Source: Pseudomonas baltica
GTDB lineage: Bacteria; Pseudomonadota; Gammaproteobacteria; Pseudomonadales; Pseudomonadaceae
Length of the DNA: 64,000 nt
Direction: 5' to 3'
Assembly: GCF_031880315.1 (NCBI RefSeq)
Contig: NZ_CP134771.1
Location: 4,374,501-4,438,500, forward strand
Of the stretch, positions 40,745 to 50,200 are shown piece by piece. Within the stretch, counting starts at the first letter, position 1; every line of letters begins with the position of its first letter. The notes under the pieces are model-generated. The model saw nothing but the letters and a program-made list of their open reading frames with translations. It had not been told where the DNA came from and searched no databases. The position numbers were made by a program, and so were the translations under genes.

Positions 40745-42358
40745 ATGGCTTGGTGGACACGTACCACTCCAGAAGAGCGGATGGTGCGTGAAGCCACGCG
40801 CACAGTCTCTAACCTGGTGCAGAGCCAGCCCCGCGCTCAGGGTGGCGGTGGCGGCAGTGAAACACGCTGGCGCGGCGCTTCGCGCATGTTGCGCAGCATG
40901 TCGAGCTGGATCCCGTTCCTGGGTAGCCCGAACCGCGATTTGAGTTCGCCAGAGCGCAAAACTCTGGTGGCTCGTTCGCGGGATGCCATGCGCAACCACT
41001 TGATTGCCCGCGCGGCCATCGTGCGCACCCGAACCAACGTGGTGGGTACCGGGCTCATTTGCCGGCCACAGATCGACCATGAAGCCTTGGGCATCACCGA
41101 AGAGCAGGCTGATATCCTCAACGCACAGATTCAGCGGGAGTGGGAACTTTATGCTGGCGACCCTCGCGAGTGCGATGCAGAAGCGACCTTGAATCACTAC
41201 CAGCAGCAGGCTCTGGCGCTGGTCTCGGCCATGACGGGGGGGGACTGCTTTGTGGCCACGCCGTGGATAGAACGCCCGGGCACGGTCTACAACACCAGGT
41301 TGCAGCTAATCGAGACTGATCGGGTCAGCAATCCCTATGGTTGCTCGGACAATGAAAGGCTCGTTGAGGGTGTTGAATTCGACGACTACGGCGCCCCGGT
41401 GGCCTACCACATCTGCAACGGCTATCCCGACGACAAGTTTTTGAAGTACCCGCTACGCTGGGAGCGCATCGAGGTATTTGGCGCCGAGACGGGCCGACGT
41501 CGCGTGCTGCAGATCTGGTGCGATAAGGAACGCCCTGGGCTAAAGCGCGGCGCCCCCTACCTGGCGCCGATCCTTGAGCCGCTGCAGAAGCTCGAGCGTT
41601 ACGCCAGCGCCGAGCTGATGGCGGCTGTTATTTCGGCTATGTTCACCGTGTTCATCAAGAAGGGCGACAGCTTCAACAGCGGTGGGCAGGGCCAGCCGGT
41701 GTTCGGCGATGAAGACGGCATAGTCGGCGGTGACGCCGGACCAGCGCCGCTGGAGCTTGGAGAGGGTGCAATCGTCGACCTTGCCCAGGGCGAAGAGCCG
41801 ATGGTGGCCAACCCAGCCCGGCCGAACGCGCAGTTCGATCCCTTCTTCTCGGCGATCGTGAAGGAAATCGGTGCGGCACTGGAGCTGCCGCTTGAAGAGT
41901 TGATGCTGCACTACAGCAGCAGCTACAGCGCAGCGCGTGCCGCGATGCTTCAGGCCTGGCGGTTCTACACAATGCGCCGCTGGTGGCTGGTGTGCGATTT
42001 CTGCCAGCCGAGCTATGAACTGATGTTCGACGAAGCGGTGGCTGCCGGCCGAATCCGGGCGCCCGGCTACCGTGACCCGGCACTTCGCCGTGCCTACACC
42101 CAGGCCATCTGGATCGGCCCGGCGCGTGGTGCCATCGACGAGCTCAAGGAAGCGAAGGCGGCCCGCGAGCGCATCGATGTGGGTATCAGCAACGAAACCA
42201 TGGAAACCGCGGCCATGTCAGGCGAGACCTGGCAACAGGTCAACCGCCAGCGGGCCCGGGAGATCAAGCAGCGGCAGCAGAACGGCACGACAGCAACACC
42301 AGTAGCCGCCTTGGCGCCGAAAGCCCCTGAGCCCGAACTACCTGAAGACGAGGAATGA
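40745..42358 (+). CDS. Phage portal protein (lambda GpB type)
   Basis: 537 aa. N-terminal SMSSWIPFLGSPNRDL, RDAMRNHLIARAAIVRTRTNVVG, GLICRPQIDHEALG and LQLIETDRVSNPYG are lambda-family portal motifs; LPLEELMLHYSSSYSAARAAMLQAWRF is the stem region. Forms the dodecameric ring for DNA entry. Overlaps the protease gene by ATGA. Confidence 0.95.
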   Translation: MAWWTRTTPEERMVREATRTVSNLVQSQPRAQGGGGGSETRWRGASRMLRSMSSWIPFLGSPNRDLSSPERKTLVARSRDAMRNHLIARAAIVRTRTNVVGTGLICRPQIDHEALGITEEQADILNAQIQREWELYAGDPRECDAEATLNHYQQQALALVSAMTGGDCFVATPWIERPGTVYNTRLQLIETDRVSNPYGCSDNERLVEGVEFDDYGAPVAYHICNGYPDDKFLKYPLRWERIEVFGAETGRRRVLQIWCDKERPGLKRGAPYLAPILEPLQKLERYASAELMAAVISAMFTVFIKKGDSFNSGGQGQPVFGDEDGIVGGDAGPAPLELGEGAIVDLAQGEEPMVANPARPNAQFDPFFSAIVKEIGAALELPLEELMLHYSSSYSAARAAMLQAWRFYTMRRWWLVCDFCQPSYELMFDEAVAAGRIRAPGYRDPALRRAYTQAIWIGPARGAIDELKEAKAARERIDVGISNETMETAAMSGETWQQVNRQRAREIKQRQQNGTTATPVAALAPKAPEPELPEDEE

Positions 42359-43593
42359 CCATGCCAAGAGCCTTTGAGCTGGCCACGGCTCAGCCTTGGC
42401 TGATGCTGCCGGACGCACTGGAAAACCTGCTGGCGATTTCCGAGCGCATGGGTGACCCGGTAGCGCTTGAAACGCGGCTGGGCCGCAAGCTGGACAACAG
42501 CCAGTCAGTCAGCATCCGCAACGGCGTGGCCGTGGTGCCGGTGATTGGCCCGATCTTTCGCTACGCGAACCTCTTCACGGAAATCAGCGGCGCTACCAGT
42601 ACTCAGGTGCTTGCCACTGACATCCGCGAAGCGTTGGACAACCCGGCGGTTCAGTCGATCGTGCTGAATATCGATAGCCCTGGTGGCGTGGCTAGCGGGA
42701 TAAACGAGCTGGCCGAGATGATTCACACCGGCCGGGCGCAGAAGCGCATCGTTGCCTACATCGGCGGTAGCGGGGCCAGTGGCGCTTACTGGATCGCATC
42801 AGCCGCACACGAAATCGTGATCGATGAAACCGGCATTGCCGGTAGCGTCGGAGTCGTCGTCGAGGCGGTGGTTGATAGTGAAAAGGCGGCTGGTCGCAAG
42901 AGCTACCAGATCGTCAGCCGCAACGCGCCGAACAAACGCCCGGACATTTCCACGGAAGAGGGCCGGGCCAAGGTCGCGGAGACAGTGGATGCCCTGGAGG
43001 ATGTGTTCGTGGCGAAGGTCGCGCGCAACCTCGGCGTGGAAGCAGAGCACGTACCTGGCATGGGCGACCATGGCGGGCTTCGAGTGGGGGGGGCGGCGGT
43101 TAACGCTGGGCTGGCCCACCGACTGGGCTCCCTTGAGGGCCTGATCACCGAGCTGTCCAAGCCGGCAGCGAACATCACGAGGAAACAGACCATGACGAAA
43201 GTCAGCACCACCGCTGAGTTGCAGGCGGCCATCGCTGCCGGCGGCGACCTCACTGCCATCGAAATCAGCGTACCGGAAAAGGTCGATGTCGACGCGATCC
43301 GCAAGGAGTCGGCAGCAACTGCAGCTGCCAGCGAAAAGGATCGCATCACCGGCATCCAGGCGCTGGCATCGCCAGGCTTTGAGACCGAAGTGCAGGCCGC
43401 CATCGACGGTGGCCTCACTGTGGAAGCCGCAGGCCTGAGCCTGTTCCAGGCGGCCAAAGATCGGGGCGTCACGCTGGACAGCATCAAGCGTGATGCCAAG
43501 AAGGTCGACCCTGCTTCCGCTTCTGCGGGCAAAGGTAAGGCAGAGTTCTCCACCAAATCCATTTGGGCCTCTCGCAAAGGAGCGAAAGCATGA
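42355..43593 (+). CDS. S49 (ClpP-fold) head maturation protease with C-terminal scaffold
   Basis: 412 aa. Residues about 55-280 are an SppA-type S49 peptidase: VLNIDSPGGVASG oxyanion loop, nucleophile Ser142 in GGSGASGAYWIAS, and the later segment QIVSRNAPNKRPD. Residues 280-412 (helical, Ala-rich, ending KSIWASRKGAKA) form a scaffold domain also made from an internal start (43192), as lambda C/Nu3. Confidence 0.93.
   Translation: MTMPRAFELATAQPWLMLPDALENLLAISERMGDPVALETRLGRKLDNSQSVSIRNGVAVVPVIGPIFRYANLFTEISGATSTQVLATDIREALDNPAVQSIVLNIDSPGGVASGINELAEMIHTGRAQKRIVAYIGGSGASGAYWIASAAHEIVIDETGIAGSVGVVVEAVVDSEKAAGRKSYQIVSRNAPNKRPDISTEEGRAKVAETVDALEDVFVAKVARNLGVEAEHVPGMGDHGGLRVGGAAVNAGLAHRLGSLEGLITELSKPAANITRKQTMTKVSTTAELQAAIAAGGDLTAIEISVPEKVDVDAIRKESAATAAASEKDRITGIQALASPGFETEVQAAIDGGLTVEAAGLSLFQAAKDRGVTLDSIKRDAKKVDPASASAGKGKAEFSTKSIWASRKGAKA
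43192..43593 (+). CDS. Nested in-frame scaffold protein (Nu3-like)
   Basis: 133 aa. ATG 43192 is preceded by GAGGAAACAGACC, a good Shine-Dalgarno 8 nt away inside the protease gene. It encodes MTKVSTTAELQAAIAAGGDL to the common C-terminus. Placement equals lambda Nu3 within C. Acts in procapsid assembly, then is removed by the protease (family knowledge). Confidence 0.75.
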   Translation: MTKVSTTAELQAAIAAGGDLTAIEISVPEKVDVDAIRKESAATAAASEKDRITGIQALASPGFETEVQAAIDGGLTVEAAGLSLFQAAKDRGVTLDSIKRDAKKVDPASASAGKGKAEFSTKSIWASRKGAKA

Positions 43594-43940
43594 AATACGA
43601 CATCGTCACCCAGGGTGCCCGCATCGCCGCCTTCCTCCTGAACGAGGCCAGTGGCGAGCGCTCCCGCGAGCAGATTCTGCTCCTGAAGAGCGCCACTGCT
43701 TTCCCAGCAGGCCAGATCCTTTCCAAGAATGCCGCGGGCAAGTTTGTGGCATTCACCGCTCCGGCCGACGGCGCAACTGTCGAGGTAGCGATTCTTTACG
43801 AAGGTCGTGCCGCCGACAACACCGCTGACCGCTACGCAACTGGCGTGGTGCGCGACTGTGAAGTGATCGAAAGCCTCTTGGTCGGGCTCACCGATCCAGC
43901 ACGCTCGGCCCTGGCTGCCGCCGGCATCATCCTGCGCTGA
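43590..43940 (+). CDS. Head decoration protein (gpD-like)
   Basis: 116 aa from ATG 43590 (ATGA overlap with the protease). KSATAFPAGQILSKNAAGKF and GVVRDCEVIESLLVGL are typical of gpD-like decoration proteins, trimers that stabilise the expanded capsid. Followed by a terminator-like hairpin. Confidence 0.88.
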   Translation: MKYDIVTQGARIAAFLLNEASGERSREQILLLKSATAFPAGQILSKNAAGKFVAFTAPADGATVEVAILYEGRAADNTADRYATGVVRDCEVIESLLVGLTDPARSALAAAGIILR

Positions 43941-43961
43941 TTCTTCAGCACCCCATTTTTC

Positions 43962-43985
43962 AACCGCCTATTGGCGGTTTTTTCA
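43962..43985 (+). terminator. Attenuator between decoration protein and capsid genes
   Basis: ACCGCC-TATT-GGCGGT stem and T run. A partial terminator inside the head operon could adjust the ratio of upstream to capsid transcripts. Confidence 0.75.
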
Positions 43986-44000
43986 TTTCTGGAGATCGGA

Positions 44001-45005
44001 ATGGCCGATTTGAGCATTTTCGCTGGCGATGAGTTCGGTACCATCGCCATGACCACCGCTATCAACCAGCCGGTTGAAGGGCAAGCGGTACCAACCCGCC
44101 TGGATACCCTCTTCGAAGAAGAGGGCGTGACTACCACGGCCGTGTTCATTGAACGGGAACAAGATAGCCTGACCTTGGTGCCCGCGGCCGAGCGCGGCGC
44201 GCCGAGCGATCCGACCACCGGGCCTGGCCGGGATATGATCCCGTTCCAGACCATTCACCTGCCGACCCGCGCCGTTATCCGCGCCGACGAGGTCCAAGGC
44301 ATTCGCGCCTTTGGTAGCGATAGCGAACTGGAGACCGTGCAGGCCATGGTCGAAAAGCGCCTGCTGAAGATGCGCAAGCGCCTGGAAGCCACCATTCGCT
44401 ACCAGCGAGTGGGCGCGATCACTGGCAAGGTTTACGACGCCGACGGCACCCGCGTGCTGCTCGACCTGTACGCGCGCTTCGGTATCGAGCAGCAAACCGT
44501 GGCATTCGCTATGAACGCCACCGAGACTAAGCTGCTGGCTAAAGTCACCGAGGCTAAACGCAAGGCAGAAGACGCCATTGGCGGTACCGGCATCATCGCA
44601 GGCTGGTTGGGCATTGCTGGCCGCAACTGGTTCGACGCGTTCACCAACCACGACTCCGTCCAGAAGGCGTTCGATCGCTGGAACGATGGCCAATTCTTGC
44701 GCGATGACCACCGCCGCGACGGCTTCAGCTTCGGGGGCGTGAACTGGGAAGAGTTCTACGGCAACCTGGGCGGCGTTCAGTTCATGGACCCCGATACCGC
44801 GTACCTGGTCCCCGTCGGTGTAGATGGCCTATTCATCACCAACTACGCCCCGGCGGACTACATGGAAACGGTGAACACCACCGGCGTGCCGTTCTACGCC
44901 AGCCAGGAAGCACTGCGCCATAACAAGGGCGTCGACATGGAGGCCCAGTCCAATCCGCTGAGCCTCTGCACCCTGCCACGCGCCATCATCAAGCTGACCA
45001 AGTAA
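44001..45005 (+). CDS. Major capsid protein (lambda gpE-like)
   Basis: 334 aa from ATG 44001 (GGAG upstream). MADLSIFAGDEFGTIAMTTA, TRLDTLFEEEGVTTTAVFIE, FQTIHLPTRAVIRADEVQGI, and KRLEATIRYQRVGAITGKVYDADG are the phage major capsid protein E family. HK97 fold. Confidence 0.95.
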   Translation: MADLSIFAGDEFGTIAMTTAINQPVEGQAVPTRLDTLFEEEGVTTTAVFIEREQDSLTLVPAAERGAPSDPTTGPGRDMIPFQTIHLPTRAVIRADEVQGIRAFGSDSELETVQAMVEKRLLKMRKRLEATIRYQRVGAITGKVYDADGTRVLLDLYARFGIEQQTVAFAMNATETKLLAKVTEAKRKAEDAIGGTGIIAGWLGIAGRNWFDAFTNHDSVQKAFDRWNDGQFLRDDHRRDGFSFGGVNWEEFYGNLGGVQFMDPDTAYLVPVGVDGLFITNYAPADYMETVNTTGVPFYASQEALRHNKGVDMEAQSNPLSLCTLPRAIIKLTK

Positions 45006-45331
45006 TGGGCGGCTCGGAGTTCGATGAGGCCTTCGCGGATGCGGATGACGAGCTGTTCGAGACTTTCGGCGAGAAAGGCGGGGCGCTGTACGACGCCAGG
45101 GAGGGTGCGCACCCCTGCGCAGTGGGCGCGGTGCTACAGCGCAACGTGGGCTCTCCGGATGGTGGCGGATTCACCGTTGTCGAGTTGGCGGTCGATTTGC
45201 GAATCCGCGAGGTGCCTACCCCCTGCAAGGGCGACCTGCTCACCATTGGCCGCAAGCGCTACGTGCTCAACGAGTACATGGGCGCTGACGGGTTGATCAA
45301 TCGTTTCTCGCTGATGCCGTCGGAGGGCTGA
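45005..45331 (+). CDS. Head-tail joining protein (gpFII-like)
   Basis: 108 aa; TAATG overlap with the capsid gene. Acidic N-terminus (FDEAFADADDELFETF), beta-rich core (VELAVDLRIREVPTPCKGD), RFSLMPSEG end. Position and size fit the FII/head-tail connector that completes the head. Confidence 0.72.
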   Translation: MGGSEFDEAFADADDELFETFGEKGGALYDAREGAHPCAVGAVLQRNVGSPDGGGFTVVELAVDLRIREVPTPCKGDLLTIGRKRYVLNEYMGADGLINRFSLMPSEG

Positions 45332-45804
45332 TGAATAACATCATCACGTTGGGCCGTCGCGCGCTGATTGACCGGCTCACCACCATCATGCCGGCCGCAG
45401 GATATTTCACCGCTGCTGGCGCGAATGTCAGAGGTGGGTGGTTCAACGAGGTGCTGCACGAAAAGGGCGTCGCGTTTCCGCTGATCGTGGTCCAGAAGGC
45501 CAAGGGGCTGCCGCCCCAGCCTGGCCCTCACGCAATGAAGGTTTTCTCCGGTTTCAACGTCGTCGGGGCAGTCAACGTCGACCTCGACAACTACGAAGAT
45601 GCCGCAGAAGAAATGGAGCACGACCTGCTGCGCTGCCTGATGCCTCAACTGGCCAATCTCCCCGATTGGCTTCCCAGAGGCATTTCCGGAATCACGGTGG
45701 GTGCCCCCGAGTCTTTCCCTCCCGCCGAGGGCGTGCGCGCTGCGAGCGTGCTCATCCCGGTGCATCTGCACACCATCATCCAGGAGCCACGTAATGGCCG
45801 ATAA
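45331..45804 (+). CDS. Tail terminator-like protein
   Basis: 157 aa. LGRRALIDRLTTIMPAAGYF...PLIVVQKAKGLPPQPGPHAM...VIPVHLHTIIQEP: alpha-beta protein of the minor tail/terminator (gpU-like) type between connector and tail tube. Overlaps the next gene by 11 bp. Confidence 0.65.
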   Translation: MNNIITLGRRALIDRLTTIMPAAGYFTAAGANVRGGWFNEVLHEKGVAFPLIVVQKAKGLPPQPGPHAMKVFSGFNVVGAVNVDLDNYEDAAEEMEHDLLRCLMPQLANLPDWLPRGISGITVGAPESFPPAEGVRAASVLIPVHLHTIIQEPRNGR

Positions 45805-45985
45805 AACTGAAACCACAGTCGTCGAGGTTGAGCGCGCAGCGCCACGCTTCGAGGTCAAGCTGCTCAAGCCGCACACCCACGAACGGGTGGACCTGCAACC
45901 AGGTGCCACCATCAAAGTCACCGCAGAGCAACGCGCCTGGCTGAAGAGCTTGGGCGTCATCGCTGGCGACATGCAGGAGAAGTAA
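45794..45985 (+). CDS. Small DUF7210-type protein
   Basis: 63 aa. Single beta-rich unit FEVKLLKPHTHERVDLQPGA then AEQRAWLKSLGVI, a pattern of DUF7210-type phage proteins as I recall. Just before the tail tube gene. Confidence 0.6.
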   Translation: MADKTETTVVEVERAAPRFEVKLLKPHTHERVDLQPGATIKVTAEQRAWLKSLGVIAGDMQEK

Positions 45986-45988
45986 AAC

Positions 45989-46741
45989 ATGGCACGCGAT
46001 ATCGAAACGTTCGTGGTCGGCGGCTTGGTCAAGATGCGCCCGTATGGCGTCGGCGGCGCTTTCACCCCGGTGGGCCTGGTGTCCACGCTGGTCCAGGCAA
46101 TCGAGAAATCCGACATCACACTGGCCGACACCACCACTCCGCAGGGTGGCGAGTATGACGCGCTCAGCCGTATCACCAGCATGAGCCTGACCATGAACTG
46201 GCGGGAGCTGTACACCTCCAACCTGGCGGCCATGTATTGGGGCGACGTCACTAAGGTTCCTGCTGCGACAGTGACGGACGAGACCCACGTTGCGACCAAA
46301 GGCGGCACCATCCTGCTCGATAAGATGCCGCTGATCATCACCAGCGTGACTGCCTCCACCGGTGGCACCACTTACGTGGACGGTGACGATTACCAGATGA
46401 CCGGCGCCGGCCTGGAAATCCTTGAGGCGGGCGCAATCGCTGATGACGCCGAAATCAAGGTCACCTACAGCGCCGCCGCCGTCGACGTCATCGAGGCGCT
46501 TACCAACAGCGGCAAGGTGTACGAAATCCTGTTCGAGGGCGCCAACGCCGCGGGCACCAAGCTGCGCATGAACCTGCAGTACTTCCGTTGCCAGTTGAGC
46601 CCGGCTGCGTCCGCTGACTGGATCAGCACCGACGACTTCATGGGGTCCGAAGTGGTCGCCAAGGTGCTTTCCGACCCGGCCAAGGTTGGCGCCGGCAAGT
46701 CGAAGTACATGAAGATCATGAAGGAAACCGCCAGCGTTTAA
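45989..46741 (+). CDS. Major tail tube protein
   Basis: 250 aa. MARDIETFVVGGLVKMRPYG..., DITLADTTTPQGGEYDALSR, GGTTYVDGDDYQMTGAGLEI, RMNLQYFRCQLSPA. Typical phage tail tube of the phi-type Pseudomonas siphoviruses. Followed by a hairpin that may tune downstream expression. Confidence 0.85.
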   Translation: MARDIETFVVGGLVKMRPYGVGGAFTPVGLVSTLVQAIEKSDITLADTTTPQGGEYDALSRITSMSLTMNWRELYTSNLAAMYWGDVTKVPAATVTDETHVATKGGTILLDKMPLIITSVTASTGGTTYVDGDDYQMTGAGLEILEAGAIADDAEIKVTYSAAAVDVIEALTNSGKVYEILFEGANAAGTKLRMNLQYFRCQLSPAASADWISTDDFMGSEVVAKVLSDPAKVGAGKSKYMKIMKETASV

Positions 46742-46748
46742 CACGTGC

Positions 46749-46776
46749 CGGCCCGCTCCGGCGGGCTGGGCCTTTT
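46749..46776 (+). terminator. Hairpin after tail tube gene
   Basis: GCCCGC-TCCG-GCGGGC stem, extended by GG/CC, then CCTTTT. Probable attenuator: the tube is needed in far more copies than the chaperone. Confidence 0.7.
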
Positions 46777-46789
46777 GGAGAGACGCTGC

Positions 46790-47104
46790 ATGATTCAAGA
46801 AACGAATTCCAAGGAGCTGCTGATAGGTGATTTGCGGGTTATCTGCCGCGAACTCACGGTTATGCAGGTTCGCAAATGGCTTGAGGAAGCCAGTCAGCCG
46901 ACCTCGCTGGATACCGTATCAGCAGTGCTTTTCAAGGATTGCACCATCAGTGACATCCTGCGAATGACTGACCTCACGGATGAGGCGATCGACCAATTGA
47001 GGCCTTCCCAGGTGGAGGTTGTGATTGACACCTGCAAGGGGCTGAACCCGCATTTTTTCGGCCTACTGGGGTGTCTGACAAATGCCCTCCAGGCCAGAGC
47101 CTGA
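46790..47104 (+). CDS. Tail assembly chaperone (G-like)
   Basis: 104 aa from ATG 46790 (TTGGAGAG upstream). LLIGDLRVICRELTVMQVRK and helical body. Lambda-type phages encode here the tail assembly chaperone pair G and GT. A slippery heptamer at 47053-47059 allows a longer product. Binds the tape measure protein. Confidence 0.8.
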   Translation: MIQETNSKELLIGDLRVICRELTVMQVRKWLEEASQPTSLDTVSAVLFKDCTISDILRMTDLTDEAIDQLRPSQVEVVIDTCKGLNPHFFGLLGCLTNALQARA

Positions 47105-47208
47105 AAAACCTCGACAGGTCACTGAATGCGTTGATCAAGCTGGGCCACTCCAACGCGTTTTACTACCCATGGTCCTATTACAGAGCAGCCATCGACGCCG
47201 CTAAGTGA
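46790..47208 (+). CDS. Tail chaperone GT-type -1 frameshift product
   Basis: T TTT TTC at 47053-47059 is in the zero-frame phase required for -1 slipping. From there the -1 frame is open to TGA 47206-47208 and encodes RPTGVSDKCPPGQSLKNLDR, then LIKLGHSNAFYYPWSYYRAA, protein-like and missing a start codon of its own. Product 139 aa. Position between tail tube and tape measure equals lambda G/T. Confidence 0.75.
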
Positions 47209-47214
47209 GTACTC

Positions 47215-50200
47215 GTGCGCGACATCGAACTGAAACTGACGGCGGATCTGGACTCGGCGACCAAGAATGTCGGCGGCTTCCGGAAAGAGTATGCCGAAAT
47301 GGTTCGGGCGGTAGAAAAGCCCCTTCGCCAGATCAATTCTTTCCGAGAGCTCGAAAGCACTCTTATGAAAACTGGCAGAGGCATCACTACTGCGCGCGAT
47401 GCTGTTCGGGCGTTGGGCGATCAGATGGCCGCCACGGTCTCACCGACTCGGCAGTTGCAGAACGAATATCGGGACTCCGTGAACCAGCTGAAAGTCCTGG
47501 AGCGCCAGGAGCAAAGCCAGACGACTCAGTTGGGGCGGATGCGCAAGGAGCTTCAGGCCGCGGGAGTCGATACCCGGAATCTCTCTGGGGAACAGCGTCG
47601 GCTGCAGTCGGATCTTTCGCAAAAGCTTGTTGTTGGCCAGCGTGACAAGGGCATCCAGGATGCGCAGGTCAATCTGGGTATTGCCAAGTTCTCGAGCACC
47701 AGCGCTGAGATTGCGCGCTTACAATCCGACTTTCAGTTGTTGCGTTCAACCGGGAAGCTTTCCAGCACGGAAATCGCGATCGCGCAGAACACGCTGCGCC
47801 AAAGTTTGGCTGCGGCGTCCGCGCAGACGGCCGAGCTCACTGGCGCCACCAAGAGCTGGAACACCAGCTTGAGCGATGTCCGGGGGCAGATCCTTGCCGG
47901 TGCCGTTGCTTTTGGAGGCTTTGCGCTTGCGGCCTCGAAAGGTTTCTCGACCTATGCTGATTTTCAACAGCAGATCACTGCTATCGGTACCATTACCGAT
48001 TTGAGCGACAAGCAGCTGTCGGGGCTTTCCCAAAGCATCCGTGGGCTGAGCCTGGACATGGGCAAATCCGCCAAGGAAAGCGCCTCAGCGGTCTACGACT
48101 TGCTCGGTAGCGGCGTAGCAACAGCTGATGCGATGAAGGTGCTCGAGCAGTCGACCAAGGCCGCTGTAGCAGGGATGAGCGACACGAAAACCGCCGCAGG
48201 CGTAGGTGTGTCGATCATCAACGCCTATGGCGAAAGCATGGACAACCTGGGCCTACGCTACGATCAGTTGTTCGTCGCAATCAAAGACGGTGTTGTCAGC
48301 TTCGACCAGCTCGCCGCTGGTCTTGGCCAGGTTCTGCCGACGGCGGCCGCCGCAGGCGTTAGCTTCTCCGAGGTAGGCGCAGCTATTGCCAGGATGACTG
48401 TTCAAGGCATTCAGGCGCCGATCGCGATTACTGCCTTGCGTAGCGCCATCAACCAGCTTGCTTCGCCGGCCGTGGAAGCCAGAAAAGCCATGGGCAAGCT
48501 TGGGATTGAGTGGAAAGGCCTTTCCGCAACGCTTGAGCAGATTGCATCCAAGAAGCTTGGTTTCGATGCTCTGGCGCAGATAATCCCCGAAACGGAAGGT
48601 CGAACTGCGATCCTGGCCTTGACCAAAGACTATGCGGGCTTCATGGGCCAAGTGAAAAACATGGAGGCAGCGGGAGGGACCACGGAACGCGCCTACGAGA
48701 AGATGAGCAAGACGCCCCAGGCACAAGTTGAAAAATTCAACGCTGCCTTGGGTGATCTGAATATAGCGTTTGGCCAGGCCATCGCTGCCGGCCTTCCTCT
48801 GGTAGCGCTGGCGCGAGACATCATTAATGCGTTCAACGGATTGAACGATAACCTGAAAACGGGGATTTTGAGCTTCGTTGCTTTTGGTGTTGGTGCAAAA
48901 GCTGTGGGTGCGGCTCTTTCTGCCGCGCGTTTGGCGTTCTCGGTTCTTTCCGGTGGTACGGCGGTGGCGGCTGCGCAGCTGGGGCTGGCGGGGGCTGCGA
49001 TGGATTCAACGGCCGCAAAAGCAGGCAAGATGAATGGCGTGCTGAGTTCTGCAGGCGGCATCCTCAGGGGAGGGCTGTACGGAATTTTGATATCACAGCT
49101 CAGCCAGCTCTATGGCATGTATCAAGAAATGGAGCAGTTCAATAGCGAGCAGAAAAAAACAGCGCAGAACATCGTTGACCTCATCGCAAAAAACCTGCAA
49201 TACAAGGACACCATCATCTCGCAGCCGGCTGTGATTCAGGCGATGACGGAAGCCGAGAGGAAGTCCTACGTCGAGCGCCTGAGAAATGCGCAGACCTATT
49301 ATTCGAAGCTTGCTGAACAAATAAGCAGGGCCGACGCAGAAAAAAATGGTGGTTCTGGACCAGTCGATCCTGATGCCCTCGCCGCTGCAAAAAAAGCGCG
49401 CGAGTATGGCAAGGCGCTTGAGCAGGAAACATCGTATGAGAAAGAACGCGTCGCGGCCGCTGAGGCCAATAGCAAAGAACTGGTGACGATCCAGACCAAC
49501 CTGCAAACAGATCTGAAAACCCAGCTTGATAAGCAGGTAGCCGCCGAAAGGACTGCGTTGGCCGCGGTGAAAAAGGCCAAGAAAGATCAGCTCGATACGC
49601 AGAAAAAATATGCTGCAGCTATTGCGGATCTCAATTCGTCTGGCGATAAAGAAGCAAGCTACGGCGCAGCGCAGGACCTAAAGGTTAGCGCTCAGCAGTC
49701 TCTGCGCGCTGGCGATACCACTGCCGCGAAAAAGAAAGCCGATGATGCCCTGAAAATGCTTCAAAGCCTGGCCCAATCAGGTGAAAACACCTATGGGTTT
49801 GAAGGCTTCATGAAGGAGCTTCAGAGTATTGAAACTGCGGCTGACAAAATCAATTTGGATAAGGCCGAAGACAGTTTCAAAACTGCTACGGACAAGGTCA
49901 AGGCTCTAAAGGCGGAAATTGCCGACCTGAAAGTAATCACGATCACGCCGCAGTTATCAGAGGAGGCCTTGGCCAAGGTCAAAAAGCAGCTCAGGGACCT
50001 CCAGCTGTCGCTTGGCCAACAGCCATCTCCCGAGCTCGGGGGAGCGACAGGAACCAACTTGGCCAATGATTTGGTCAAAAAGGTAAGCAGCACGACTTCG
50101 ACTGATCAAACGGCTACGCCAGTGACGGCGGTTCAGCCGAAGAAACTTTCTTATGTGCCTGGCAAAGATAGCTACTCGCAGGATGAGCTGGGAGTTGAGG

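Noticed and set aside
45259..46798. Two long minus-strand open frames opposite the tail tube region
   Set aside because: Shadows of the head-tail and tail tube genes; compositions typical of antisense GC-rich DNA.
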